The notes beneath the pieces are model-generated. The model had not been told where the DNA came from and did not search any database. It saw only the letters and a program-made list of their open reading frames with translations. DNA of 64,000 bases, from NCBI GenBank assembly GCA_044226395.1, contig JBGAHD010000001.1:1178001-1242000 (forward strand), written 5' to 3'. Within the stretch, counting starts at the first letter, position 1. Every line of letters starts with the position of its first letter. A program made the position numbers and the translations under genes. Shown in pieces: positions 9,679 through 18,223 of this stretch. The DNA comes from JBGAHD01 sp044226395. Its GTDB lineage: Bacteria > Pseudomonadota > Gammaproteobacteria > Xanthomonadales > Ahniellaceae.

Positions 9679-10467
9679 TCACCGATACAGACTCTCGGCC
9701 AGACGCCAGGCTTCGTTGAGCAAGCCCGAGAACGGCGCCACCACGGTCGGCAGCACCACGATCAACAAGCCCATGCCCATCACCAAGGCGATCGGCAGGC
9801 CCACGGTCAACAAGTTCAGCGATGGCGCGGCGCGCGCGATCACGCCGAAGGCGAAGTTGGTCACCATCATCGCCAGCATCACCGGCAAGGCCAGGCGCAC
9901 GCCGACCAGGAGCGCGCGTCCACCGAACAAGGCCATGGCTTGCGCGCTCTCGGCGCTGATGCGCGCGCCTCCAGGCGCGACCTGCGAGAAGCTGTCGACG
10001 GTGAGCTGGATCAGGGCCAGATGCCCATCCATCGCGAAGAACAGCGCCGCCGCGATCATCAGATACAAACGCGCCAGCACCGCGCCGGAACCGCCGCGCA
10101 ACGGATCGGCCAATTGCGCGAAGCCCAGGCCCACGCTCAGCGACGCCAATTCGCCCGCGAAGGCCATGGCCTCGAACACGATGCGCAACACGAAGCCCAG
10201 CGCGATGCCCAGCGCCAGTTCCGCGATCACGCCGAGAAACCACGCCGAACTCCACAAGGCCGGCACTTCGATCGGCGGCAACACGGGCAGCACGGCGATG
10301 GTCAAGGTCACCGACAACAGCAGCCGCACGCGCGCGGGCACGCCGCCCAAGCCGAAGATCGGCGCGGCCATGATCATCGCGCCAAGGCGCAGCAAGGGCC
10401 AGATCGCGAGTTCCAGCCAGCGCATCACGCCGGCGAGATCGGCGATGCCGGCCGCCGCGGCGTCCAT
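9679..10467 (-). CDS. fliR: Flagellar export gate protein FliR
   Basis: This 262-residue, highly hydrophobic protein has about six membrane segments and the length and position of FliR, which forms the export-gate core with FliP and FliQ. Gene order fliP-fliQ-fliR-flhB is conserved. The start MDAAAAG is 2 bp after the fliQ stop. No anomaly seen. Confidence 0.96.
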   Translation of the reverse strand: MDAAAAGIADLAGVMRWLELAIWPLLRLGAMIMAAPIFGLGGVPARVRLLLSVTLTIAVLPVLPPIEVPALWSSAWFLGVIAELALGIALGFVLRIVFEAMAFAGELASLSVGLGFAQLADPLRGGSGAVLARLYLMIAAALFFAMDGHLALIQLTVDSFSQVAPGGARISAESAQAMALFGGRALLVGVRLALPVMLAMMVTNFAFGVIARAAPSLNLLTVGLPIALVMGMGLLIVVLPTVVAPFSGLLNEAWRLAESLYR

Positions 10468-10469
10468 GC

Positions 10470-10739
10470 TCAGCTGATCAGCGAGGGAATGCGCGTGAAC
10501 AGATCACGCGTGAAATCGATCAGCAGCCGCAGCATCCAGCCGCCGGTGAATACCAACACGCCGGCCAAGGCCACGAGCTTGATCACGAAGGGCAGCGCCG
10601 CCTCCTGCACCTGCGTCGCGGCCTGCAAAAGACCCACGACCACGCCGACGACCAGCGCCGTCAGCAACAAGGGCGCGGCCACGATCAAGGCCAGTTGCAG
10701 CGCTTCGCGGCCGATGCTGACGACAGTCTCGGGCGTCAT
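10470..10739 (-). CDS. fliQ: Flagellar export gate protein FliQ
   Basis: This 89-residue protein has two hydrophobic helices separated by a short loop (about residues 13-40 and 50-77), the FliQ hairpin topology. It begins MTPETVV, as family members do, and overlaps the fliP stop by 4 bp (ATGA). It is a small subunit of the FliPQR gate in the inner membrane. Confidence 0.96.
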   Translation of the reverse strand: MTPETVVSIGREALQLALIVAAPLLLTALVVGVVVGLLQAATQVQEAALPFVIKLVALAGVLVFTGGWMLRLLIDFTRDLFTRIPSLIS

Positions 10740-11521
10740 GACGGCGCGCCGAAACTCGAGGCCAACGAGCCCAACACCAGGGCCCAGCCATCGACGAGCA
10801 CGAACAGCATGATCTTGAACGGCGCCGACACCAGCATGGGCGAGAGCATCATCATGCCCATCGACATCAGCACGCTCGACACCACGAGGTCGATCACCAC
10901 GAAGGGTAAAAAGATCAGAAACCCTATTTCGAACGCCGTGCGAAGTTCCGACGTGAGAAACGACGCGGCCAACACGCCGAACGGCACATCGGCTGGCGTC
11001 GCGTAAGGCTCATCGCCCGCCATGCGCTGAAACATCATCAGATCGCTGTCGCGAATCTGCGCGAACATAAATCCGCGCAAGGGTGCCGCCGCTTTCGGCA
11101 CGGCCTCCTGCAGCGTGAGCTGACCATCGAGATAGGGCGCCGCGCCCTGATCCCACGCCTGGGTCAGCACCGGCTGCATGATGAAGAAGCTAAGAAACAA
11201 CGACAGGCCAATGATGATCGGGTTCGACGGCGTCTGACCCGTGCCCAGCGCCTGACGCAAAAGCCCCAGCACGATCACCACGCGCGTGAACGCGGTCAAG
11301 GTGAGCAGCGCCGCCGGCAGCAGAGTCAGCATGCTCATCAAGGCGAGCACCTGCAGCGACAGCGACCAGGTCTGACCGCCCTGCCCATTCGGCGTCACGG
11401 TCAGCGCCGGCAAACTCGGCAAGGTCACCGGATCGGTGATTGGCGCCGCCGCGGGCGCGGCCAAGGCCGCGCCGCAGGCCATCACGGCCAAGGGCGCGAG
11501 CCACCACATCCCTGTTTTCAT
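10736..11521 (-). CDS. fliP: Flagellar export gate protein FliP
   Basis: The 261-residue protein starts at MKTGMWW (11521), giving a cleavable signal peptide (to about residue 21, A-L-A before APAAA), typical of FliP. Upstream in-frame residues are Arg-rich fliO shadow and were excluded. The mature part has four membrane helices, including the LTAFTRVVIVLGLLRQALG segment conserved in FliP/SctR. The start overlaps the fliO stop (ATGA) and the stop overlaps fliQ, so the genes are tightly translationally coupled. Confidence 0.97.
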   Translation of the reverse strand: MKTGMWWLAPLAVMACGAALAAPAAAPITDPVTLPSLPALTVTPNGQGGQTWSLSLQVLALMSMLTLLPAALLTLTAFTRVVIVLGLLRQALGTGQTPSNPIIIGLSLFLSFFIMQPVLTQAWDQGAAPYLDGQLTLQEAVPKAAAPLRGFMFAQIRDSDLMMFQRMAGDEPYATPADVPFGVLAASFLTSELRTAFEIGFLIFLPFVVIDLVVSSVLMSMGMMMLSPMLVSAPFKIMLFVLVDGWALVLGSLASSFGAPS

Positions 11522-11919
11522 GTTTGCATTCCGGTGCCGGCGACGCGGCGCAAGAGATCGGCGAAGGCGGGCGTCTTGGTCGCTTCGACTTCGCGCGCAT
11601 CGGCTTCGCCCAGATCGGCGAGCGTGTTCACGCCACCGGCGGCGACGCCGATCAACCACAAACGACCGCGCGCTTCGATCACCAGCACGCGCTCGCGCGT
11701 GCCGACCGAGATGCCCGCGCGCACGCGCAGATCGCGCGACAGGCCCGCGCCCACGCCGTTGAAGCGGCGCATCACGAAGGCCAGTCCCGCGATCAGGGCC
11801 AGCACGAAGGCCAGGCCCAGGAACACACTCAGCACATCGCCAGCGCCCGGACCCGCGGCGTGCGCGGCGGCGTTGGCGGCATTGATCGCGGGCGTGGCGG
11901 TGGCTTCCATGGCGCTCAC
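11518..11919 (-). CDS. fliO: Flagellar biosynthesis protein FliO
   Basis: The 133-residue protein has one transmembrane helix (about 29-50) after an Ala-rich N terminus, then a basic segment and a small cytoplasmic domain, as in FliO, which helps FliP assemble. Identity rests largely on position between fliN and fliP, because FliO is poorly conserved. The likely start is GTG at 11919, overlapping the fliN stop (GTGA); an ATG three codons later (11910) is an alternative. Confidence 0.9.
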   Translation of the reverse strand: MSAMEATATPAINAANAAAHAAGPGAGDVLSVFLGLAFVLALIAGLAFVMRRFNGVGAGLSRDLRVRAGISVGTRERVLVIEARGRLWLIGVAAGGVNTLADLGEADAREVEATKTPAFADLLRRVAGTGMQT

Positions 11920-12272
11920 TTGAGTTTGCGAATGCGTTCGGCGGGACTGAGCACTTCGGTCAGACGCACGCCGAAGCGGTCGTTGATCACCACCACTTCG
12001 CCGCGCGCGATCAAGGTGCCGTTGACGTAGACATCCAGCGGCTCGCTGGCGCCACGACCCAGATCGACGATCGAGCCGGGATTGAGCTTCAACAGTTCGC
12101 GAATCGGCATGCGCGTGCGACCGACCTCGAGCGAGATGGTCACGGCCACGTCGAGAATCACGTCCAGGTCGAACTCGCGACCGCCCTGGGGCTCGGCGCG
12201 CAGATCATCGAAGCGCGCGGTCGCGGCTTCGGTCGCGGACGGGTTGTCGAAATTACTGTTCGATGTGGGCAT
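11916..12272 (-). CDS. fliN: Flagellar motor switch protein FliN
   Basis: This 118-residue protein has the SpoA/FliN domain: an ILDVAVTISLEVGRTRMPIREL segment and a DVYVNGTLIARGEVVVINDRFG core ending near residue 108. FliN forms the lower C-ring and binds FliH during export. The N-terminal 30 residues are variable, as usual. It lies 9 bp downstream of fliM and overlaps fliO. Confidence 0.97.
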   Translation of the reverse strand: MPTSNSNFDNPSATEAATARFDDLRAEPQGGREFDLDVILDVAVTISLEVGRTRMPIRELLKLNPGSIVDLGRGASEPLDVYVNGTLIARGEVVVINDRFGVRLTEVLSPAERIRKLK

Positions 12273-12281
12273 GGCGGCTCG

Positions 12282-13280
12282 TCAATGCAGGCTCAGCGAA
12301 GGGGCTTGTCCGTCTTCCAGCAGCGCGGCGACCTTCACCGCCTGATGGCCATTGGCGACACCGAAGGTGCCGCAGAACACGGGCAGTTGTTCAGCGTAAA
12401 TCGTGGTCAAGCGCGGCGCGTCCAGCGGCAGGATGTCGCCCGCCTTGAGCGAAGAAAGCTTGCGCAGGCTCACGCGCGTTTCGGCCAGGACACCGGACAC
12501 TTCCACCGCCACGTCGCGCACGCGTTCGCGCAAGGTGTCGATGAAGCGTTGGCGCGCGGCGGCGGCGTCATCGGTGCATTCGGCCGACAGGCGCGGACGC
12601 AGCGGATCGACGATGGTCGGCGCCAGCGCGATGTGAATCGTGGCCTCGGCGTCGTCCACCGCCACGCTCAAGCGCGACACCAGGGCCTCGTCATGACCTG
12701 TGAACGCGGTGATGAAGGCGGGACGCGCTTCGAAACCGATCAAATCGAATTCCAGCGGATACACGGGCTGCCACGATGCGCGCAAGGCATCGAGCATGCG
12801 ACGCACCAGGCGCTCGACCACGCGCAACTCCGCGCGCGTGAACTCGCGCTCGGGCACGCCCTTGGGCAATTTGCCATCGCCACCGAAGAACGAATCGACG
12901 AGGGCGAAGACCAGACGCGAATCCAGAATCAACAGCGCGCTGCCCGAAGGCTGCTTGGCGCGCAGAATGGCGATGCCCGCGGGCACGCCGAGCGTGGCCG
13001 CGAACTCGCCGAAACGGCGGATCTCGGTACCGCGCAAGGCGACATCGCCGATGCGCGGCAACACTTCGAGCAGGGCCTCGCGCGCGCCGCGCGCGAAGCG
13101 TTCGTGAATCGCGTCGAGCGACGGCAAGGTGCTGCGCACCACGCGATCGCCCTCGGTCGGATCCCACAGACGAATCTCGCCGGTGATCGCGGCCGGGGCC
13201 TGGGTCGGCACCGCGCCGCTGTCGACGCCGCGCAGCAGCGCGTCGATTTCGTCCTGGGTCAGTAGTTCGCGCTCGGCCAT
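12282..13280 (-). CDS. fliM: Flagellar motor switch protein FliM
   Basis: The 332-residue C-ring protein begins with an LLTQDEIDALL segment, the CheY-P-binding peptide of FliM (consensus LSQxEIDALL). This implies that a chemotaxis system exists elsewhere in the genome. The middle domain contacts FliG and the C-terminal SpoA domain pairs with FliN. The gene follows fliL by 2 bp and is normal in length. Confidence 0.97.
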   Translation of the reverse strand: MAERELLTQDEIDALLRGVDSGAVPTQAPAAITGEIRLWDPTEGDRVVRSTLPSLDAIHERFARGAREALLEVLPRIGDVALRGTEIRRFGEFAATLGVPAGIAILRAKQPSGSALLILDSRLVFALVDSFFGGDGKLPKGVPEREFTRAELRVVERLVRRMLDALRASWQPVYPLEFDLIGFEARPAFITAFTGHDEALVSRLSVAVDDAEATIHIALAPTIVDPLRPRLSAECTDDAAAARQRFIDTLRERVRDVAVEVSGVLAETRVSLRKLSSLKAGDILPLDAPRLTTIYAEQLPVFCGTFGVANGHQAVKVAALLEDGQAPSLSLH

Positions 13281-13282
13281 GA

Positions 13283-13870
13283 TTATTGCGACACGAAGCT
13301 GGTGAAATAGAGGTTGTCGATACCGCCCGCGCCAGTCTGTTCCTTCATCACGCGGCGCACTTCGGCCAGCGCGTCCTGACGGAGCTTTTCCTTGCCCTCG
13401 ACTTTGAGCAGGTTGTGATAGTCCTGATCCGAGAACAGCATCAGCAGCGCATTGCGGATCGCGGGCATGTGCAGCTTGATCTCGTCGACCACGACGGGAC
13501 GACGCACGGTCACTTCGACTTCCAGCTGCAGATAGCGCACCACGTCCATGTCTTCGAGATTGACCACGAAGGCCGGCGCCAGCGGCACATAGGTGACATC
13601 GCCGGCGGCGCCACCGCCGCCATGCTCGTCGCCACCACCGTGTTCGTCACCGGCGGGCGCGGCGTGTTCGTCGGCCGGCGCCTCGCCGTGTTCATCGCCC
13701 GCGGGCTTCTCGGCGCTCGCGGCGGCGGGCGCGGCGAACTTCTTCGCGGCGAACCACGCGCCACCACCACCGGCGCCCAGGCCCGCGATCAACATCACGA
13801 TCATCATCATCGCGCCGCCGCCGCTCTTGGCGGGTTTCGCGGCAGGCGCTTCCTTGGGGGCGTTGGCCAT
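13283..13870 (-). CDS. fliL: Flagellar basal-body-associated protein FliL
   Basis: Start MANAPKE at 13870 is preceded by GAGGAA and sits just downstream of a perfect sigma-54 promoter, which excludes the longer in-frame extension. The 195-residue protein has a short cytoplasmic tail, one membrane helix (about 20-42), an unusual His/Asp/Glu/Gly-rich periplasmic linker with four DEHG/DEHA units (about 58-85), and the FliL domain. FliL rings surround stator units and stabilise their engagement. The gene begins the fliLMNOPQR-flhBAFG-fliA unit. Confidence 0.95.
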   Translation of the reverse strand: MANAPKEAPAAKPAKSGGGAMMMIVMLIAGLGAGGGGAWFAAKKFAAPAAASAEKPAGDEHGEAPADEHAAPAGDEHGGGDEHGGGGAAGDVTYVPLAPAFVVNLEDMDVVRYLQLEVEVTVRRPVVVDEIKLHMPAIRNALLMLFSDQDYHNLLKVEGKEKLRQDALAEVRRVMKEQTGAGGIDNLYFTSFVSQ

Positions 13871-13900
13871 GAATGAATTCCTCGGGTCTGAGCCCTCGTG

Positions 13901-13916
13901 TGCAACGCGCGTGCCA
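13901..13916 (-). promoter_or_regulatory. Sigma-54 promoter of the fliL operon
   Basis: On the minus strand the sequence reads TGGCACG-CGCG-TTGCA, a perfect match to the sigma-54 consensus with GG-N10-GC spacing. The -12 element lies about 32 bp upstream of the fliL ATG. FleQ and RpoN are encoded at 21.7-25.1 kb. Confidence 0.92.
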
Positions 13917-14301
13917 TCCGCGCGCGTGGCGCGAATCGGGCCAGGAATCAGCGTGTTCGCGGCGTTTCGAGGCCGGGCTCGCAGCGGCGTCGCGTGGCGC
14001 CATCGCGCATCAGCGACTTGCGCGCGCGAGGCGCGTTTCGCGCGGCGCGCCATGCCCTCGCGATCGTGACTTGGCGGAAATTTGACGGCGTGCGCGCCGT
14101 CATGGCGTGTCGTGATTCCGTCACGCGCCAATAAGCGCGTCGTCGCGATCAAACCTTGAACGCGAAAACCGCGCGATCGGGCGAATCGCCGATAAACGTG
14201 GACAGTGTTTGACAGGGTTCGTGAGCAGCGCGATCGAGCACGCCAGCGCGCGCGCGAGATTCGCGCGAAGCATCGTCGAGGTCACCCAACGCGATGGACT
14301 A

Positions 14302-14327
14302 GCGCGGCGGAGAACTGAACGCCGCGC
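14302..14327 (-). terminator. Hairpin directly after fliK, possible terminator
   Basis: GCGCGGCG and CGCCGCGC form a perfect 8-bp stem with a 10-nt loop, 2 bp past the fliK stop. No T-run follows on the minus strand, so it may act as a processing or protection hairpin or a Rho-assisted stop rather than a classical terminator. Confidence 0.4.
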
Positions 14328-14329
14328 GC

Positions 14330-15820
14330 TCACGCGTAATCGTCGAGCACACCCCGAGGCGGCACGCGAACCGTCGCACTCGCACGCGGCGCTTCGACCG
14401 CATCGACGTTGTCGGCGCGCGCCACGACCCCCGACGCCATCGGCGCCGACTGCCGCGAGAAATCCCGCTGCGCCTGCGCGCCGACATCGGCGCTGGCCAG
14501 CTGCAAGCCCTGTTGCGCGAACATCTCGCGCAGCTTGGGCAGGCTCAATTCCAGCGCCTCGCGTGCTTGCGGCTGCGCGGCGCTGAACTGCGCGTGCACG
14601 CGATCGCCATCGACACTGATGCGAATCGAAATCTTGCCCAGCTCGGCCGGATCCAAACGAATCTCGGCCTGCTGCACGCCTTCCTTCGCGCAATACATCA
14701 CGCGCTCGGCGCAGGCCTGCGCGAACTGCGGTGAATCCAGCGCGAGCGGCGTGCTCAAGGCCGGCGGCAAGCCAGTCGTCGGACTGCCCGCGCCGTGCAA
14801 GGGCGTCTGCGTGCCGAAGCCCGCGGCCGCCAGCGCGCCGCGCACGGCGTAGTCGACGCTGAAGTGGGTGCTGGTCGTGGCGCCGTCGCTCGACGCGCTC
14901 AAACGTTCTCGCTGCAGATTCACGGCGCGACGCACGACGTCGACCAGTTGCGCGGGTGTCGGTTCGCCGGACAGCGTGGCCGCGTCGTTGGCGATCGCGT
15001 CGCGCTTGAGTGAAAGCGTGGTGGTCTTGGTCGCGGTCGTCGAGGTTGGCGTCGCGCTGGTTTCGCGCGCGACCGCGGTCGGCGAGTCCGGCGCAGGCAG
15101 CGTCGCGGCGACGGCGGTGCTGGCCACGGTCACGGTGGCGGTCGTGGCGGGATTGTTCGTCGTAGTGGCGTTGGTTTCGGCGGTGGCCGTCGCAGCCGCG
15201 GTGATCGCGGGTGGCATCACGGGCTTTGCCGCGGCGTCGGATTTCGCGATGACAGTCGTGTTCTTGGGCGCCGCGTTCGCGGGCGTTTCACTCTTCGCGA
15301 GGACGCTGGAAGTTTCGGTCTTGATCGACGCGCCCTCGGCGGGCATCTCGACCGTTTCGCCTTCGCCCGATGTCGGCGTCATCGCCGCGACGGCGCGCGC
15401 GAGTTCGGGATCGACGGGCTTCTGTTCGGTGCTGACTTCGCCGGAGACCTTGGATTCCGTCGCGGCTGACGCCGTCGGCGTCACGGGAGCGCGTCGATCG
15501 GCGCCCTCGCCCGCCGCCTTTACTTCGGCGCTCGGTTTCTCGGTGGATGGCGTCACGTCCTCGCGCGGCGGCGGCGGCGCCGGACGCTCGGCCATTGGCG
15601 AAGGCGTCATCGACGCGCTGGACGTGCTGTTCGCGATGTCCTTGCCGGTGTCACGCTCGCGACGCGGTTCGATCGACTCGTGTTCGACCGACGACTCATG
15701 GCCGCCCGCATCGGCGCCGAGCAACTCCTCGAAAGCACCCGCGCGCGGTTCGCCCGTGGTGGCGCGCCCGGCAACGGGAGCCTTGAGCGCGACGGCGGCG
15801 GACACCTGGCCCGGCATCAT
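14330..15820 (-). CDS. fliK: Flagellar hook-length control protein FliK
   Basis: The start is ATGATG at 15820, overlapping the fliJ stop, and gives 496 residues. The N-terminal two thirds are low-complexity Thr/Ala/Pro-rich, as expected for the secreted ruler part of FliK. The C-terminal Flg_hook domain (about 370-455) contains EIRLDPAELGKISIRISVDG and a following HAQF segment. FliK measures hook length during its own export and triggers the FlhB switch. The longer ORF upstream is Arg-rich fliJ shadow. The disordered region is unusually Thr-rich. Confidence 0.93.
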   Translation of the reverse strand: MMPGQVSAAVALKAPVAGRATTGEPRAGAFEELLGADAGGHESSVEHESIEPRRERDTGKDIANSTSSASMTPSPMAERPAPPPPREDVTPSTEKPSAEVKAAGEGADRRAPVTPTASAATESKVSGEVSTEQKPVDPELARAVAAMTPTSGEGETVEMPAEGASIKTETSSVLAKSETPANAAPKNTTVIAKSDAAAKPVMPPAITAAATATAETNATTTNNPATTATVTVASTAVAATLPAPDSPTAVARETSATPTSTTATKTTTLSLKRDAIANDAATLSGEPTPAQLVDVVRRAVNLQRERLSASSDGATTSTHFSVDYAVRGALAAAGFGTQTPLHGAGSPTTGLPPALSTPLALDSPQFAQACAERVMYCAKEGVQQAEIRLDPAELGKISIRISVDGDRVHAQFSAAQPQAREALELSLPKLREMFAQQGLQLASADVGAQAQRDFSRQSAPMASGVVARADNVDAVEAPRASATVRVPPRGVLDDYA

Positions 15821-16269
15821 CCTTCCTCTCCCACGCGCAGACGCACCACCGCGCGACGCGCGGCCAATTCGTCGTGCTGTTCTTGCACGCGTGCTTCCTG
15901 CGCGCGTTCGTGGCGCTGACGCTCGTTGTCGCTCAGGCGCGTCACGGTGACAGTTTCGCGGCTGCACTCGACCAGCAATTGCTGCTCGCGCGCCAGGGCC
16001 GCGCGCGCGGCGTCGGTGTTGCGACGCTCGGCGGCGATGGCGTCGCGCAAGCGGCGCACGAAGTCCTCGCGATTGCACAGCAGCGCCGGCGGCATCGGTC
16101 GCGCCGGCGGCGCGAGGTATTCATCCAGATAGCGATTGAGCTCGATCAAGCGGCGTTCGTGCTCGCTCAGCGTGCGCGCGCGCTCGGCGACGCGCTGTAC
16201 CTGCGCGTCCTCGCGCTCTTTCGCCAGACGCTCGAGCGATTGCCAGCGAGTCGATGGGTTGGCGGTCAT
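15817..16269 (-). CDS. fliJ: Flagellar export chaperone FliJ
   Basis: This 150-residue protein is almost entirely charged alpha-helix with heptad-like spacing, the coiled-coil profile of FliJ. In the family FliJ inserts into the FliI hexamer like the gamma subunit of F-ATPase and links it to FlhA. Sequence conservation is low and identity rests on position between fliI and fliK. Both ends overlap neighbours by ATGA-type junctions. Confidence 0.9.
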   Translation of the reverse strand: MTANPSTRWQSLERLAKEREDAQVQRVAERARTLSEHERRLIELNRYLDEYLAPPARPMPPALLCNREDFVRRLRDAIAAERRNTDAARAALAREQQLLVECSRETVTVTRLSDNERQRHERAQEARVQEQHDELAARRAVVRLRVGEEG

Positions 16270-17630
16270 GGGCGTTCCTCGAACAATTGTGCCAGCGCCG
16301 CGCGACTGGCGGCGATGTCCGCGGACTCGTTGATCTCCTGACGAACGAAATCCAAAATTCGCGGCCAGCGCTTGAGCGCCTCGTCCACGCGCGGGTCGGC
16401 GCCGGGCTGATAGGCCCCGATCGCGATCAGATCGCGATTGGCCTGATAGGCCGACACCAACTGGCGCAGGCGCGCGATGCGGCTGCGATCATTAAACGTA
16501 GTGATGTCGTGCATCACGCGCGACACCGAAGGCTCGATGTCGATCGCGGGATACACGCCCGACTCGGCGATGGCGCGCGACAGCACGATGTGGCCGTCGA
16601 GAATCGCGCGCGCCGCGTCGGCGATGGGATCCATGGCGGCGTCGCCTTCGGTGAGCACGGTGTAGAAGGCCGTGATCGAGCCCTGCCCGCGCGCGCCATT
16701 GCCCGTGCGCTCGACCAAGGCCGGCAAGCGCGCGAAGGCCGACGGCGGATAGCCGCGCGTGGTCGGCGGTTCGCCGACCGACAAGCCAATCTCGCGCTGC
16801 GCCTGCGCGAAGCGCGTCAGCGAATCCATCAGCAACAACACGTGGCGACCCTGATCGCGAAACCATTCCGCGATCGCGGTGGCGCGCCACGCGGCATTGA
16901 GTCGCGCCAGCGGCGGCCGATCGGCCGGCGCGGCGACCACGATCGAGCGCCGCAAGCCGGTTTCGCCCAGCGTGGTCTCGATGAAATCGCGCACTTCGCG
17001 ACCACGTTCGCCAATCAGCCCGACCACGATGACATCGGCTTCGGTGAAGCGCGTCATCATGCCGAGCAAAGTACTCTTACCCACGCCCGAGCCCGCGAAC
17101 AGGCCCACGCGCTGGCCACGACCGATCGGCGTGATCGCGTTGATCACGCGCACGCCGACGTCGAGCTGTTGCCGGATCGGTTCGCGCTCGAGCGGATTCA
17201 ACACGCGGCCTTGCAGCGGCACGTGATCCTCGGCGCGCAATTCGCCGCGCGCGTCGAGGGCCGCGCCCTCGCCGTCGATCACGCGGCCGAGCAAGCCCTC
17301 GCCCACCGCCACGTCGGCCGTGCGCCCCAAGGGCACCACGCGCGCGGCGGGCAGCAGGCCATGCATTTCGTCACTGGCCATCAGATAGGTGCGATCGCCG
17401 GAGAAGCCGACGACTTCGGCCTTGCTCCATTGCCCGCGACGCGTTTCCACGCGGCAATGTTCGCCCACTGGCACGGCCAGGCCCGTGGCTTCGAGCGTCA
17501 GACCCACGACGCGCTTCAACACGCCCTCGCGGCGCAGATCCATGCCGCTGTCGACGCGGGCGCTGAGACTGCCCAGGCCGACGCGCAGGCGCGCGTCGCG
17601 CAGTTTCTGCCAGGGCGCGACGGCGCTCAT
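16266..17630 (-). CDS. fliI: Flagellum-specific ATPase FliI
   Basis: The 454-residue protein has an F1-like ATPase core with P-loop GLFAGSGVGKSTLL, the GERGREV motif, the Walker B segment HVLLLMDSLTRFAQAQREI, and the ATPase alpha/beta signature PAIDIEPSVSR. FliI energises substrate unfolding and release at the export gate. The ATG at 17630 overlaps the fliH stop (ATGA); the upstream ORF extension is a shadow of fliH. Confidence 0.98.
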   Translation of the reverse strand: MSAVAPWQKLRDARLRVGLGSLSARVDSGMDLRREGVLKRVVGLTLEATGLAVPVGEHCRVETRRGQWSKAEVVGFSGDRTYLMASDEMHGLLPAARVVPLGRTADVAVGEGLLGRVIDGEGAALDARGELRAEDHVPLQGRVLNPLEREPIRQQLDVGVRVINAITPIGRGQRVGLFAGSGVGKSTLLGMMTRFTEADVIVVGLIGERGREVRDFIETTLGETGLRRSIVVAAPADRPPLARLNAAWRATAIAEWFRDQGRHVLLLMDSLTRFAQAQREIGLSVGEPPTTRGYPPSAFARLPALVERTGNGARGQGSITAFYTVLTEGDAAMDPIADAARAILDGHIVLSRAIAESGVYPAIDIEPSVSRVMHDITTFNDRSRIARLRQLVSAYQANRDLIAIGAYQPGADPRVDEALKRWPRILDFVRQEINESADIAASRAALAQLFEERP

Positions 17631-18223
17631 GCGCCGGGCTCCGCGCGTAGGGACGCGACCATTTGTTCGATGCGCGTGTCGATGCTGGCGTCGATGCGCA
17701 CGGCATCGGCGTGCACGCGCAGATCGCCGCGCTTCAAGGAGGCATCGTTGATCACGCGCACGCCACCCGAAAGACCACCGCGCGCGAGCATCGGGCCCAC
17801 GGCCGCGGCGTCGTCGGGCGAGAGACGCACTTCCAGCGCGCGCGTCTGCGTCGGTACTTCGTGCAGCACTTCTTCGATCAAGGCGACGAGCCGCTCGGGC
17901 TCGCGATGATAGGTGTCGCGCACCAGGGCGCCGGCGATGCGGCCGGCGAATTCGGTGAGCACGACCAAGGTCTCGCGATCGAGTTGTTCCAGCGGGCGAC
18001 GCAAGTTCTCGACCACGCCGAGCAAGCGATCGACCACGGCCTGCGCCTGCGTCATGCCGTGCTGAAACCCTTCGTCGTGACCGCGCGCGTACGCTTCGTC
18101 GTGGGCCGCGCGCACGAGATCGTCGATCTCCTGCACGGTCGGACCCGGTCGCGTGGAGCGCGTGGCCAGCTCCGGCGCGGCCCAAGGCCGCGCGGCGCCG
18201 AGATTGGCGGCGACCTCAGACAA
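17627..18223 (-). CDS. fliH: Flagellar assembly protein FliH
   Basis: FliH regulates FliI and tethers it to FliN in the C-ring. Of the long ORF, only the part after the fliG stop has FliH character: ARGHDEGFQHGMTQA (the Gly-rich FliH helix), a long helix, and a C-terminal FliI-binding domain. I place the start at TTG (18223), 6 bp after an AAGGGTG Shine-Dalgarno and overlapping the fliG 3' end by 8 bp, giving 198 residues. A GTG at 18232 is an alternative. Confidence 0.9.
   Translation of the reverse strand: MSEVAANLGAARPWAAPELATRSTRPGPTVQEIDDLVRAAHDEAYARGHDEGFQHGMTQAQAVVDRLLGVVENLRRPLEQLDRETLVVLTEFAGRIAGALVRDTYHREPERLVALIEEVLHEVPTQTRALEVRLSPDDAAAVGPMLARGGLSGGVRVINDASLKRGDLRVHADAVRIDASIDTRIEQMVASLRAEPGA

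Larger units (their letters stand above)
13871..14329. other. Intergenic region between fliK and fliL
   Basis: This 459-bp gap breaks the otherwise tightly packed fliE-to-fliA string into two transcription units. It holds a hairpin immediately after the fliK stop and the sigma-54 promoter of fliL. No additional gene was recognised; ORFs crossing it are out-of-frame extensions of fliL or fliK. Confidence 0.6.

Noticed and set aside
9675..9718. Possible independent promoter between flhB and fliR
   Set aside because: The gap is 4 bp and I see no sigma-54 or sigma-28 elements, so co-transcription is simpler.
8863..10812. 649-codon plus-strand frame opposite flhB, fliR and fliQ
   Set aside because: It has no recognisable domain and sits opposite certain genes; a high-GC shadow.
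14165..14195. Plus-strand GCCGATAA resembling a sigma-28 -10 element
   Set aside because: There is no correctly spaced TAAA upstream, and it points into the antisense of fliK.
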